From Rhodocollybia butyracea (taxonomy: Eukaryota; Basidiomycota; Agaricomycetes; Agaricales; Omphalotaceae): DNA of 64,000 nt. The notes under the pieces are model-generated. The model ran no database searches and was not told the origin of the DNA. It was given only the letters and a program-made list of their open reading frames with translations. Positions 54,760 to 64,000 of the stretch are shown one piece after another. The stretch is taken from the NCBI GenBank assembly GCA_015501585.1, contig JADNRY010000139.1, positions 99,565 through 163,564 of the forward strand, read 5' to 3'. The position numbers and the translations under genes are program-made. Each line of letters opens with the position of its first letter. Position 1 is the stretch's first letter.

Positions 54760-56269
54760 TCAACTAGGGCAGATAAAACTTATTTCAATCCACATCCTCT
54801 GCCCCCTAAATATACTCTCACGAGTCTGAGTGATCACGAAACCTTGAGAAACATCCACTAAAGGCACATCCATACCATGCATCTCGAGCCGGGCACCAGT
54901 GTGAATGAGAGGCTCCTCTGTGTCCATAGAAACATGGCATAATACCCAGTATGCCTTTCCCCCAGATCCCTCTTTGCTCCGTTCAGCAGCAATACCTCGA
55001 CTCTTTCCTTCCGGATGCAAAGTCAACTGCAACTCCGACAGCGAATCGAGAAACGGGGCCTCCGAAAAAGTCAAGCACCCGCCGGTGTCGAGTGTAATGC
55101 ACAGCGGCTGTGGCCCTTCGTCTCGGTCCATGAGGAGCCATATACGCCCAGTGAATTCGGCACCATCGTTCAAAGGTATATCGCAGGATAGAAGACTCAG
55201 ATCCGAGTCATTGTCAAAATTACCTTGATGAGTTGGCAGAAGCAGCGTCCCTGCAGTATAGTCAGACAAGCGATACAGTTCAAAATGATGGCCAGAGTTT
55301 CCACAGGAAGACATGAATTCCAAAAGAACATATCCTCCTGGTAGAAAAATTGGGACCGAAGAGACATCGACGTGATTACACTAAATTTTAGTGAGTTTTA
55401 GGATCTTTGTAATAAAGGTGAAAATGGATGGGGTACCTTGAATTCAGAATGTATAGGATAGACTGCTTGTGATGGAAGGTGTACAGCTCGTATGCTTCTC
55501 ATCGTCTTATCTTGTATGATAGCAAACCCATCGTCAGACAGGTAAAGTTCGTCGGCCTTGTCCACATTCAAAATTGGAAAATTATCGACAGAGACAGCTC
55601 CTAAAGGACTGATCTTGAGCAATAACATCTCACTGCCAGTGAAAGCTGGAATTAGAAAAAGCTAGGGACAGTAAAAAAAGCTTACGATGAGTATGCAGTC
55701 CAAAAATAGAAAGAAAAAGTCGCAGTCGCCGTTCTCGACAGTTCCGCTCCAATCGAGCGCTGTCTCCATGAACCTGAGATAATCATCCTGGGGTGCATCA
55801 TATACAAAGACCTGCATCTTTGTCTGGATATCAAAGACACGAATCACCTTGGAATGCGAGAGGACAAGATAGCGACCCGATATAATTCGATCCCATCAAA
55901 AGATTGTCCGCCATAGGCAGCGCTATCAATTGACCAATAGTGTTTGCAAACAGGTTTCGCAGAAGGGGTTGCCCATAGGGTATCGAGTTGATATGCATGC
56001 AGCAAAACGCGTTCAAGATCGCCCACGGTCTGAGAGTCTAGGTCAACAGCAGGCATAAACTTGTCTTCGGAGGATTTATATGCGGTGGTCCAGACATGTC
56101 GGCCTAACGTGATAGCTTGGAACCGCTTACAAGTCTACACCATATTAGACCGAGTATTTGACAAAGGATGCTGTTTGCTCACTTTTCGGACAGACAATAT
56201 ATCTGGTGGCCCCAAAAACCTGATAGTATTGAACAGAATATCATCGGGGAGTTCGATAAGCAAGGGCAT
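54760..56269 (-). pseudogene. F-box protein gene, paralogue B, two frame breaks
   Basis: Exons 56183-56269, 55686-56134, 55437-55632 and 54760-55380 give about 450 residues once two single-base breaks are allowed for. The N-terminal F-box is IELPDDILFNTIRFLGPPDI, continued across intron 1 by TCKRFQAITLGRHVW. The body includes SGRYLVLSHSKVIRVFDIQT, KISPLGAVSVDNFP, LPGGYVLLEF and GRIWLLMD, shared with paralogue A. Breaks are near 55882 (one base missing after ELY) and near 55709 (five T where four restore FWTAYSS and the conserved exon 2/3 joint). If intact it would be a substrate adaptor of an SCF ubiquitin ligase. It is better preserved than paralogue A; the breaks could be sequencing errors. 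Confidence 0.6.
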
Positions 56270-57510
56270 GATGGTAACAGTAAGCTCTGGGCGTTTATTG
56301 ATTGATTATTGACGCCTGTCTCAGATCTTACTCTCTAAGGTTTTTCGTAGACTCGCTAAAGACTACACCTATGTTTTGTTAGGGAAATGACATTGACACT
56401 ACTCTATTTCTGACTCTATTATCCTTCTCGCGGCTCAAGATTTCAATTAACAGCCCTGGCCCTCATATGATAGTCTAGAAGATCTGGTAGTAGTAAGTTG
56501 TGTCCTGAGTCCCTTGGAAGACATGTTACAGACGGCTCAATAAATCACTTATTCCCACTACTAGTCCCACTGGATGCTACAGGCTTCTTCAGCCCTTCAT
56601 TACCTTTGTGACCGCCGTTGGATGCTACATTGCCTTTACCATTAATCATTAATTGGGCCTGTCCAGATGCAAAAAGCCTCTTCAACCTTCCATTGCCAGT
56701 ACCACCAGCAGCCGATGTTTTGACTTGGTCTTGTTTCTTACCGCCTCCTTCGCCAGACCATAAAGTTTAAAACCAGCCACCGAAACTAGGCTCTAGTTTG
56801 AAAAACCCACTTCAGCTTTACATCGAGGTTTATCCGATGGTATGAATAAAGTGCGAGGAGCAGTTGAACTGTGCTGTTGATGGCACAGTAACCACTGCAT
56901 CAGAACTCAGTGTCAATGAATGCTAATGCGCTGGACAAGTAGCTCCATTAATCACCGTGCGGGTACCTAATCCTGTCCTCGGCATCTCCAGCGCAAAATT
57001 TTGATGAACTATGCAGGAATATTATGCAGGAATATTGAGGAATATTGAGGAATATCGATACACTAAGTACATAACTAATTCAATCTCGATGTCCTCTTCC
57101 AGCCTCCTGGTAGGTTCTTGGCATTTGACCATCAAACTAAACATAAAATTGAGCCAGCCAGAATCGAGTAATTACTGATTTACATGGCCGCTTCTATTTT
57201 GCTTCCTGGGTGGGCAGCACTACGCAGCCCTGGTACCTGGGGAGTGCTGCCCAGCTGCGAGGGCCAATAATGTTTTTAAAAGAGTATTAAATTCCTTTTT
57301 TTTAAAAAGACTTTAACATAACGGTAATGCAATTCACTCATAATGGATAAGATTAAGGTTCAATTCCTTTAGGTCTTAAATATAAAAATTTTCAGTAAAG
57401 GGTTTTATAGACTAGTGATGGGCAGCCTGGCAGGAGTAGCCTGCGTAGCGCCGGACTCTGCTGCCCCTACGGAGAAAGAGCGTGCTGTAACTGGTAGAAC
57501 GTCTGTACAA
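56270..57510. other. Intergenic with an open Gly/Lys-rich frame and a hairpin
   Basis: A minus-strand frame open from 56767 to the stop at 56545 reads as a Gly, Ser, Asn and Lys-rich tail (SGEGGGKKQDQVKTS). It could be a last exon, but I cannot find what precedes it. A short GGAATATT repeat lies at 57012-57055, and an 11 bp perfect inverted repeat (TGGGCAGCACT at 57211-57221 and 57243-57253) could form a hairpin. Confidence 0.4.
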
Positions 57511-57642
57511 CTACTGCGGAGCAAAAGTACGGTACTCCAAGTCGCCCTGGTTAGATTTGTCAATGTCAGTAAAGCTACCACCACTGATGTCGTTGTGCGT
57601 TGCCTTGGTGACATTCACTTCGACAGGGACAGGTGTAGGCAT
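57511..57642 (-). CDS. Short open frame with an ISGGSF motif
   Basis: A 43-residue frame, MPTPVPVEVNVTKATHNDIS followed by GGSFTDIDKSNQGD, ends in TAG. The ISGG(S/T)F pattern resembles the leader region of some basidiomycete proteins of the NACHT or hypothetical class, usually followed by a large domain that is not visible here. It may be an orphan exon or chance. Confidence 0.25.
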   Translation of the reverse strand: MPTPVPVEVNVTKATHNDISGGSFTDIDKSNQGDLEYRTFAPQ

Positions 57643-57978
57643 GTTGTCACTTCTGGAGAGAAAGCTGATCTTTCCAGACCTTGCCGCCCTCGGTCATGCG
57701 ATTCTGGACTAAGGACCCAAGGTCCACGACGTTGTGAGTGAGGGATGATTTTACGGAATCGACGCAGAGACATTCGGGAATTCAGCCTATGAGTTTAACG
57801 GTTAGACTACGAGAGACGTATACAAACCTGAATGAACATTTACATTGCCAACACAGAATTTGCGTATACTAGAAAAATTAATTGAGTACTCGTCCTCAAA
57901 GCGGAACAAAAACTTACATTTTGCAATGGTGAAATAAAGCGCAATGAATGACAAGTTGGGCAAAGAAACAGTAAACCA

Positions 57979-59556
57979 CTAGGGAAAAAAATAATAAATC
58001 AATGGTTCAGCCCGGGAAATAATCCAATCTTCGAGTCGAGATCTCACTGCTACAGATACGGCTATAGTAGCGACACTATCAGAAGCAGTTATGAATATGA
58101 AGTTGCCGATGAATATCTTAGTAATTCGCTTACGCTGTAATCGAACCTGTTTCAGGGTGTAAAGAATCAATGAATCGATTACACTGTGCAGGCTGAGAAA
58201 ACGAATCAGTCTTGATCGTAGGTTAGAACGCGTTTTTCATACGTGCTAAGTTGTCCTCGGTTTTGCTTCAGGATAATCTACAACCACATATGAGCAGTTG
58301 AACATGAATATTCAGAGAAAAATCTCACTGTCATGATGCCAACAATCAAAAATGTCAACAACACAGGAAAGCATCATTCGGTTGTGAAAACCCACTGACA
58401 TAGCAGACCGCGATGAGAGCAATTCACATACAAATAAGTTAACTCACTCCGATTTCATGTTTAAATTTCTCGAAGCTTTTTGTTTTTATCATGAAGACAG
58501 TCGTGACTACAAGGAGTGAAGGAGTGTGCATCAGATATGAAGCGTTGGACTACTAGGGAGATCGGAGAAAGAACATACCTGTAGCTGCAACTAAGAAAAC
58601 AGTTTGTATCCACTGTTCTTTGTATTTTCCACCCAAATAGCTAGGCTTACCTACACGAAAGGTCGCGAACACCATCTGATTTTGATTTAACATGATACAA
58701 TTTTGGGCTGTCAGTGAGCGAAAGGTGCTAACAATGGTGCAGTTATCCCAATAGTTGCCACCGCTGACTGGACATCATCGTTAGTTCCAACGACAAGGGC
58801 TATACTGATAGGAGCGATTTACAGCGAAAGATTCTCCACGAGTAGACACTAAAAGCATGACCATCATTTACTTTCCTCTGATCGCAAGAACGGCGATGCG
58901 GCGGACCTTTGTGCAACAAACGTCAAAATTCCCTGATTATGTACATATTAGAAAGTGATAGATGAAGATAGTGCTGAATTCACGGTGATCAGAATTGTGA
59001 GCTGAGCGCAAGAAATCCTGTGAATTAGAGAGTCTGGTAGTGGGCATAAAACAAGCGCTTACTGCCATCGTCCTAGTAGCGTAAAATGAGCGTGGAATAT
59101 TGAAAGAGGAGGTAGGTAGGGGACGGACGTTGGTATGAAATCTGCACGGGTGCAGGCCCCAGTGATAAACCATATCCAAGCACTGTTCCACAAGAGTATT
59201 GAATGTAGAAGATCAAAAGACACTATTATCGGATGCGGTGACTCAAAATAATGCGAAGAAAAACGCAGGCCAAGCGGGACGACGTACAGAAATGTGGCGA
59301 CCTTGGGGCAAATATCAGTATTGAGAAAGTAAGGCTTGGGGATACTCACAAGAAGCCTCATACGCCATGTATCGGATGGATTTGGAGAGCGGAAATAGAC
59401 AGCGGTTTGTGCGAAGCCAAAAACTAAAAGGAAAAAATTTCCATCGTCAATAGAGGAGAAGTTTGACGCGAGCGACGCGCCAAGGCTGCTTCAAACATAC
59501 ACCAAAGCGAGAGGAAAACCGACAATGATCGCTCCAAGCGAAGAGTTTGTTGACAT
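57979..59556 (-). CDS. Probable seven-helix membrane protein, DUF6534-like, exons incompletely resolved
   Basis: Pieces on the minus strand occur in the order expected of this fungal membrane family. They are a start MSTNSSLGAIIVGFPLAL at 59556; GFAQTAVYF near 59420; FDLLHSILLWNSAWIWFIT near 59200-59150; VYSWRIFR near 58830; VIDSLILYTLKQ near 58170; and NFIFITASDSVATI near 58090. They lie in different frames separated by plausible GT-AG introns, but I could not join every exon in phase, so the gene may be decayed. Function of the family is unknown; the product would be an integral membrane protein. Bounds are approximate. Confidence 0.4.
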
Positions 59557-62500
59557 GGCGAAGATAAAGGTCAAACGAATATGAGGTCTCATAATACATA
59601 TGTAAGCGAAATCTAATCTAGCGCCGAGAGCGATAGGGCGTAGCGGGCCGGGTTTTAGACAAACGCTCAACGGTTATTCCTTCACAGATTCAAGTTTCAC
59701 ACCGTCGAGTGGGTCCGGGCATGTAGACAACGTAGGAGACATTGAGCGGCAGCTGTTTCAAAGTTGTGTGCACTGGTGAGGTCTACAATGGTGAAGTTGG
59801 GGACATGGGATTGGGCAGAGGATTGGGCAGAGGATTGGAGAGATGCCGAGACGGAGAAGGGGAAGGAGGGCTGAGGTAACGGACAAGGTGCATGCGAAGA
59901 CTGTACGAGTTATGGAGGAAGTAGGATACGGGTTTTTTCATAAGAACATCAGCGATTATATCATTGAAGGAAGGGGAACCGAGGCGTAGGGTAAACTCAC
60001 GTGTACAGATGTACCCGGATTGCCTAGTACACACGACACGGGTGTTTGCTTGATAGACCTTTGTGCTGGGGATCTTTAGCTGTGGTTTATCGGAGACATT
60101 GTATGTATTTGGTCTGTCAGAGTTATTCAACGACGAGGAATGTTGGTGTATCGGAAGCCGTAAGTATGTCGTCGTCGGAATCATTATCGTTTTGAGTCCA
60201 TTCCTACCATTTCGCTCTTGCAGGCTACATCAACGAAAGGAAAAACCGCAAAATTAGCGCACACCCCAGACCCTTTCCAAAAACCAAGTTTCGAATACAG
60301 TACTCTATATACCAAATAAAGCATACTACACACGCTACGTATTCAAGGCCCTCCCACACGCCTCACGTACATGCCACATATGTCCCTATACCCATGTCCC
60401 ACCTTATCCGACAGCTCTGATACTGTCTCTAGGAAAAGCCCAATGCCGAGCAAACAACAAGATCTCTGGCAATGATAATGGGAATACACGGAGCGAAGGA
60501 AGATGGGGACGAGGGCAAATGTAAGGAGTGTGTGACGAGGGTGAGCTTAAAGGTGAGCTCGAAGCTGCTGCCGTCGTGGCCACGGGCTATGAAGACAGAG
60601 TAAGGATTTGCGAGGATGGAAGAAAAATACTGAGAGAGGGACGGGGAGGGAAAGGTAGTAACGAGAACGTTTGAGACTGTACTGTACCTGCTGTACCGGC
60701 AGGCACAGAGGACGCCTTGGCCTAGAAGGGTGTGGATAAGATAGGGACTTGAAGGCGAGGTCGGGTACGTGTATGGGAGGTCAAAAATCCTGTAAACAAA
60801 CGAGATAACATAAGTCAGAACTTGAACGCGAACGCAAGGAAAGAAACAAAAAAAGAATAAGCCTAATTAGAACTAACAAGAGAATATTAGTGGTAACATC
60901 CTTCAACGTTCAACATTCAACTTCAACGTTCAACGCCGGCCACTCGACTTTCAACTATCATGAATCTACGTTGCAAACAAATAAGAAAACCGAAGCTAAA
61001 CACTCACATAAGTACCCAGTAGTGTTCCAACTAGCGATGACATCGTTATTGGTACCCTTGAAGAACAAGACGACCTGAAAAGTCACGCACTCTCAACGAG
61101 TCCCTCGGCACAATGTGTAGAGCATATATATGCATTCAGATTCAATGATCCAGAAGATAATAGGGATCATCAAAAGGTATACCGGAATGTAATACGCGTA
61201 CTGGACAAGTACTATTGTCCATGAATCGATACCGCGGGAGTGGAGGGTGATTGAGAGCAATAAGGGCGAGATGGGAACGCGCGAAGAGGGTGGATCCGGT
61301 GGATGTCGATGAGAGTTGGAGTGATGGAGAAGAGGCGTAAGGAGAGACTGAACCAAGAACAAATTGAAATAGAGACGCCGATTGCACCTGTGAGGACGGG
61401 TTTGGGAAAATAAGCAAGAAATAAGTGTCCTGAGGGTGGTTGACGTCGAAGCCTGGTGGTCAAGATACGCCGGAAAAAGAAATCATGGAACCACGCACGA
61501 AGTACTCTGTCTGGGCCTGAGCGCTGAGCAACCCCACGACAATAACCGTCCGATTGGAAATGAAATGTAAGTGAGGTTGAAGTGAGGCGTATGCGGCCAT
61601 GGCTGAAAGTAGTTTTGGCGTTATCTAATTTGTTCTTTCTGATCGAAATGTTATGGGGAATAGACGTCTAGACGTTGAGCTTGAAACTGTAAATCATGGA
61701 ATGTCATGCTGGTTTCATTGTCGGATGAAGATACCAACAGTCTGTTGATACAGATTTGAGTAAAGTTTTGCTTAGGAGTTTGAGCTTACCTGCATCGAGC
61801 AAGTTGAGCATCGTTTCAAGGATAACAGAGGGCAGAAGCGGTTTTGTGATTCCAAGGACCTCGATGAGGTGTGGGAGATATCGAGAGACAACAGTCCAGC
61901 AGGCTTGCTTATACGGATCACGTGGAACCCCTCATTCTTAATCTCAGATTCAAGCGTCCGAATAGAGCACTCTAGGGGCCTAGCATCCGAATAAGTTTCA
62001 TTATGTTTACTAGTGCCGACTAGTGTCTGCCGAACTGTCCTTGATTAAAGGCAGCTATGTTGGATATCACAAGATATCAGTATCATTGTTATGATTGATC
62101 AAGCTCATAGTTATCTCACACTCATTATTGACACATACTTACACTACTTATTTCCTATCACCCCATTACCAGTATATAAGCAGTAGCTAGATATACGCTA
62201 CCTTATCCGATTGCCCCTCTCTCAGTGCTGTAGGGGGCAAACGGAATATATTGTGCTTTTCACTCTATTCTGCCATTGTGCTATATATTATCCCAAGTGG
62301 TAATATCGTGTTCTATTTTATTATCCAACAAGCTATGCTTTGTCGGGGTTCTGTGTTGTTGTTGCAGTTAGAGCAGCGTAGTAAGAGAAACTAGAGCTGA
62401 ATCTCGGAATGGTTTATTGCATGATTGGGGTACGAGTCCCGTCCGCGTCAAGATAAATCTCATTCAGATCTTGACAGCTAACTGCAAAGCTGTCCTAAGA

Positions 62501-62934
62501 GCATTCAGTTGCATTCAGTTGCCTCCAAAATATATCTATATTTGTCATCTGAACTTTTCGCAAATGACACCTAGGTTTTGCAGTTAGCTGGAATAGGCAA
62601 GAAAAGAACGAATGAAGGAAAACTTTTGAAAATTGGTGATCAGTTTAAGACGATCTTGAGAAACCGCCAACCAGTTTCTGGACAAAAGAAACGTCCTTCG
62701 GCGGAGGTCGAAGTTATCTGCACTGGAGAGATGAGAAATAGATACTGTCAACTCAGTAGCTGTCAACGTTCAGTAGCTTGGCTCCGGTACAGAGGACTTT
62801 ACATGCCCAACGCGTGTACATCAGCTTTCGCAACTCCCCGCTGGTTCTCTTAACTTTGTTATTTGGGTATTTACTGTAGGTATGCGAAAGGTGCTATAAA
62901 ACAACCTAACAAAAACACTACCGCACCTAACCAG
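59557..62934. other. Long stretch without a gene I can support
   Basis: Several overlapping minus-strand frames at 61090-61600 include hydrophobic segments (SWTIVLVQYAYYIPVYLLMI) and could be part of another membrane protein, but no consistent splicing emerged. Sequence at 60900-60950 has a local repeat of TTCAACGTTCAAC. 62000-62930 is AT-rich and featureless. Confidence 0.4.
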
Positions 62935-64000
62935 ACTATCGATATGTAAGGGAGCGAGGGCGGGTTGTCAGAGATTCCCCAGGGAAAGCTTGTAATATCG
63001 GATGTACGCGCGCGACTGCTCCAGGTTCAAGACTGTAGCGCTAACGTGGGTAACTAAGCTTAGACAACTCTTAGAACTAAGTCGAGAGAAGCCTAGTTGG
63101 GGGTACGAGTGTACGAGGGAACCAGGTGTGTATGTCCAAATCAATTAACCAAAACCAAAACCAATACAACGAAACTAAGATTCTCCTAGGCAAACTCTGG
63201 CTCTAGCTAGAATAGTAATCTCGAGGTTTGTCAACAACCCTAGGCAAACTCTGGCACTAGCTGCTGTGACGCCGTAAAGTCCTCGACCAAACTCTGGGCC
63301 AAGCTACGATATTGTGAGTGAACTTAATCACTAGGAACTCGTACCACAATCTTAGTGGCTCGTCTAACTTCGTGAAGAAGTCAACTAAGGAACCCTCACT
63401 CTGGAGCCAATAATCCCTTACTAGAAGCCGTCCCCTCTAAGGAAGCAACTAGATTTGAGTTGATCTGGAGTTCGAGAGAACTCTACACACTTAAATTCGA
63501 TCAAGATATAAATGGGCTTTGCGAAGCGCGTGAAGTTTATTACTTTCTTAAGATAACCAAGTCAGGAGGCGTCACGCTACTGATCCCGTGGGGACGTTCT
63601 ACGGAGCACTGGTCTTAGCAGTCAAGTCGAGGGCAAGAAACTTGTCTTATTGAATAAATATATCTGGCTTATATACTGAGTAGAGAGAGTTTAATACGAA
63701 AAAATAGATGAAACAGATACGGAGAGAGACGGAAAGAGAGTGGAACAGAGGAATCTGGCTCGGAAAGGAAACTCCAGCCTATATATGGTACACACAATAA
63801 AGAAATAGTCCATTCTTGGGTATATATCAGAGGTAAAATATGATTTCGTGAGGATTAACATAGTTTTAGAGTGTTTTGATCCGAGCGAGGTTTCTCCGAT
63901 TACTCCACAATTCTCCGGGGTCAGGAGTACCTTTACGCTTCATGATCACTCCGCCCGGTTTCCCTTGGGTGAGTTTCATTCTATTCCTCGGATAGTTCTG
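62935..64000. other. Possible transposon or LTR fragment running off the window
   Basis: No coding. Short direct repeats of TAGGCAAACTCTGGC occur at about 63188 and 63242, with a related CGACCAAACTCTGGGCC at 63279. The start (TGTAAGGGAGCGAGGGCGGG at 62946) and the general composition suggest a long terminal repeat, but the other end lies outside the window and I see no primer-binding site. Confidence 0.25.

Noticed and set aside
57405..57741. 108-residue plus-strand frame as a gene
   Set aside because: The opposite strand has a better-looking short frame (ISGGSF type), and the plus frame is Arg/Val/Ser-rich without domain features.
61090..61600. A second multi-pass membrane gene on the minus strand
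   Set aside because: Hydrophobic pieces exist, but no set of exons could be joined in phase and no family motif was recognised.
62389..62460. Possible tRNA gene around GGGGTACGAGTCCC
   Set aside because: Only a B-box-like T arm is visible. No acceptor stem partner or D arm could be paired, so it was not reported as a tRNA.
1..64000. CRISPR array, bacterial operon, riboswitch or replication origin
   Set aside because: The short introns, TATA-type promoters and gene families are fungal, and no regularly spaced repeats of CRISPR type occur.

Overview
This window is nuclear DNA of a filamentous basidiomycete, most likely an Agaricomycete. Genes are split by many 45-70 base GT-AG introns, and the families present are typical of that group: HsbA-like and small secreted cysteine-rich proteins, F-box proteins, a multi-exon P450 and a DUF6534-like membrane protein. 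Long tracts are transposon-derived. All exon models were built by eye from frame, splice sites and comparison between paralogues in the window; no search was run.

Layout. 1-3.2 kb: a small secreted cysteine-rich protein (+) and an HsbA-like secreted protein (-). 3.6-10 kb: two copies of a segment carrying a multi-pass membrane protein, one intact and one frameshifted, separated by a foldback sequence and a 1.4 kb hAT-like element with a perfect 8 bp target duplication. 10.3-11.8 kb: an unrecognised five-exon gene (-). 12.4-17.7 kb: a broken F-box gene, a fragment of a second one, and a single-domain member (15.0-16.2 kb, -) of a secreted family. 18-20.7 kb: an SH3-domain protein gene with three frame breaks. 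21.4-27.4 kb: an intact 16-exon DDX60-like DExH helicase (-, 1714 aa). 28.4-29.0 kb: an unrecognised three-exon gene.

30-55 kb is the accessory part. Three plus-strand paralogues (31.6, 43.9 and 46.1 kb) encode 372-390 aa secreted proteins made of two copies of one cysteine/CFGW-motif domain. They share a promoter and leader with the single-domain relative at 16 kb. Blocks following the first and third members carry decayed minus-strand copies of the SH3 gene, and a third decayed copy lies at 53-54 kb. Between members one and two sits an 8.7 kb element that starts CACTAC and ends GTAGTG, flanked by ATG direct repeats. It contains a KOW-like gene, two non-LTR retroelement remnants, a tRNA-like sequence without an anticodon arm, and one of two 584 bp Harbinger-type elements. 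The other Harbinger-type copy is nested in a smaller CACTA-ended foldback element at 30-31.4 kb. A complete 15-exon P450 lies at 50.1-52.4 kb and a second frameshifted F-box gene at 54.8-56.3 kb. The last 7 kb holds a probable DUF6534-like membrane gene and little else that can be read.

The candidate for something undescribed is the duplicated-domain secreted family: tandem-block expansion, a duplicated intron-plus-domain module, and one member with a serially amplified short exon-intron cassette. Several single-copy genes carry one-base, mostly homopolymer, frame breaks, while the helicase, P450 and secreted genes are clean. Whether those breaks are decay or assembly error should be settled before calling pseudogenes.
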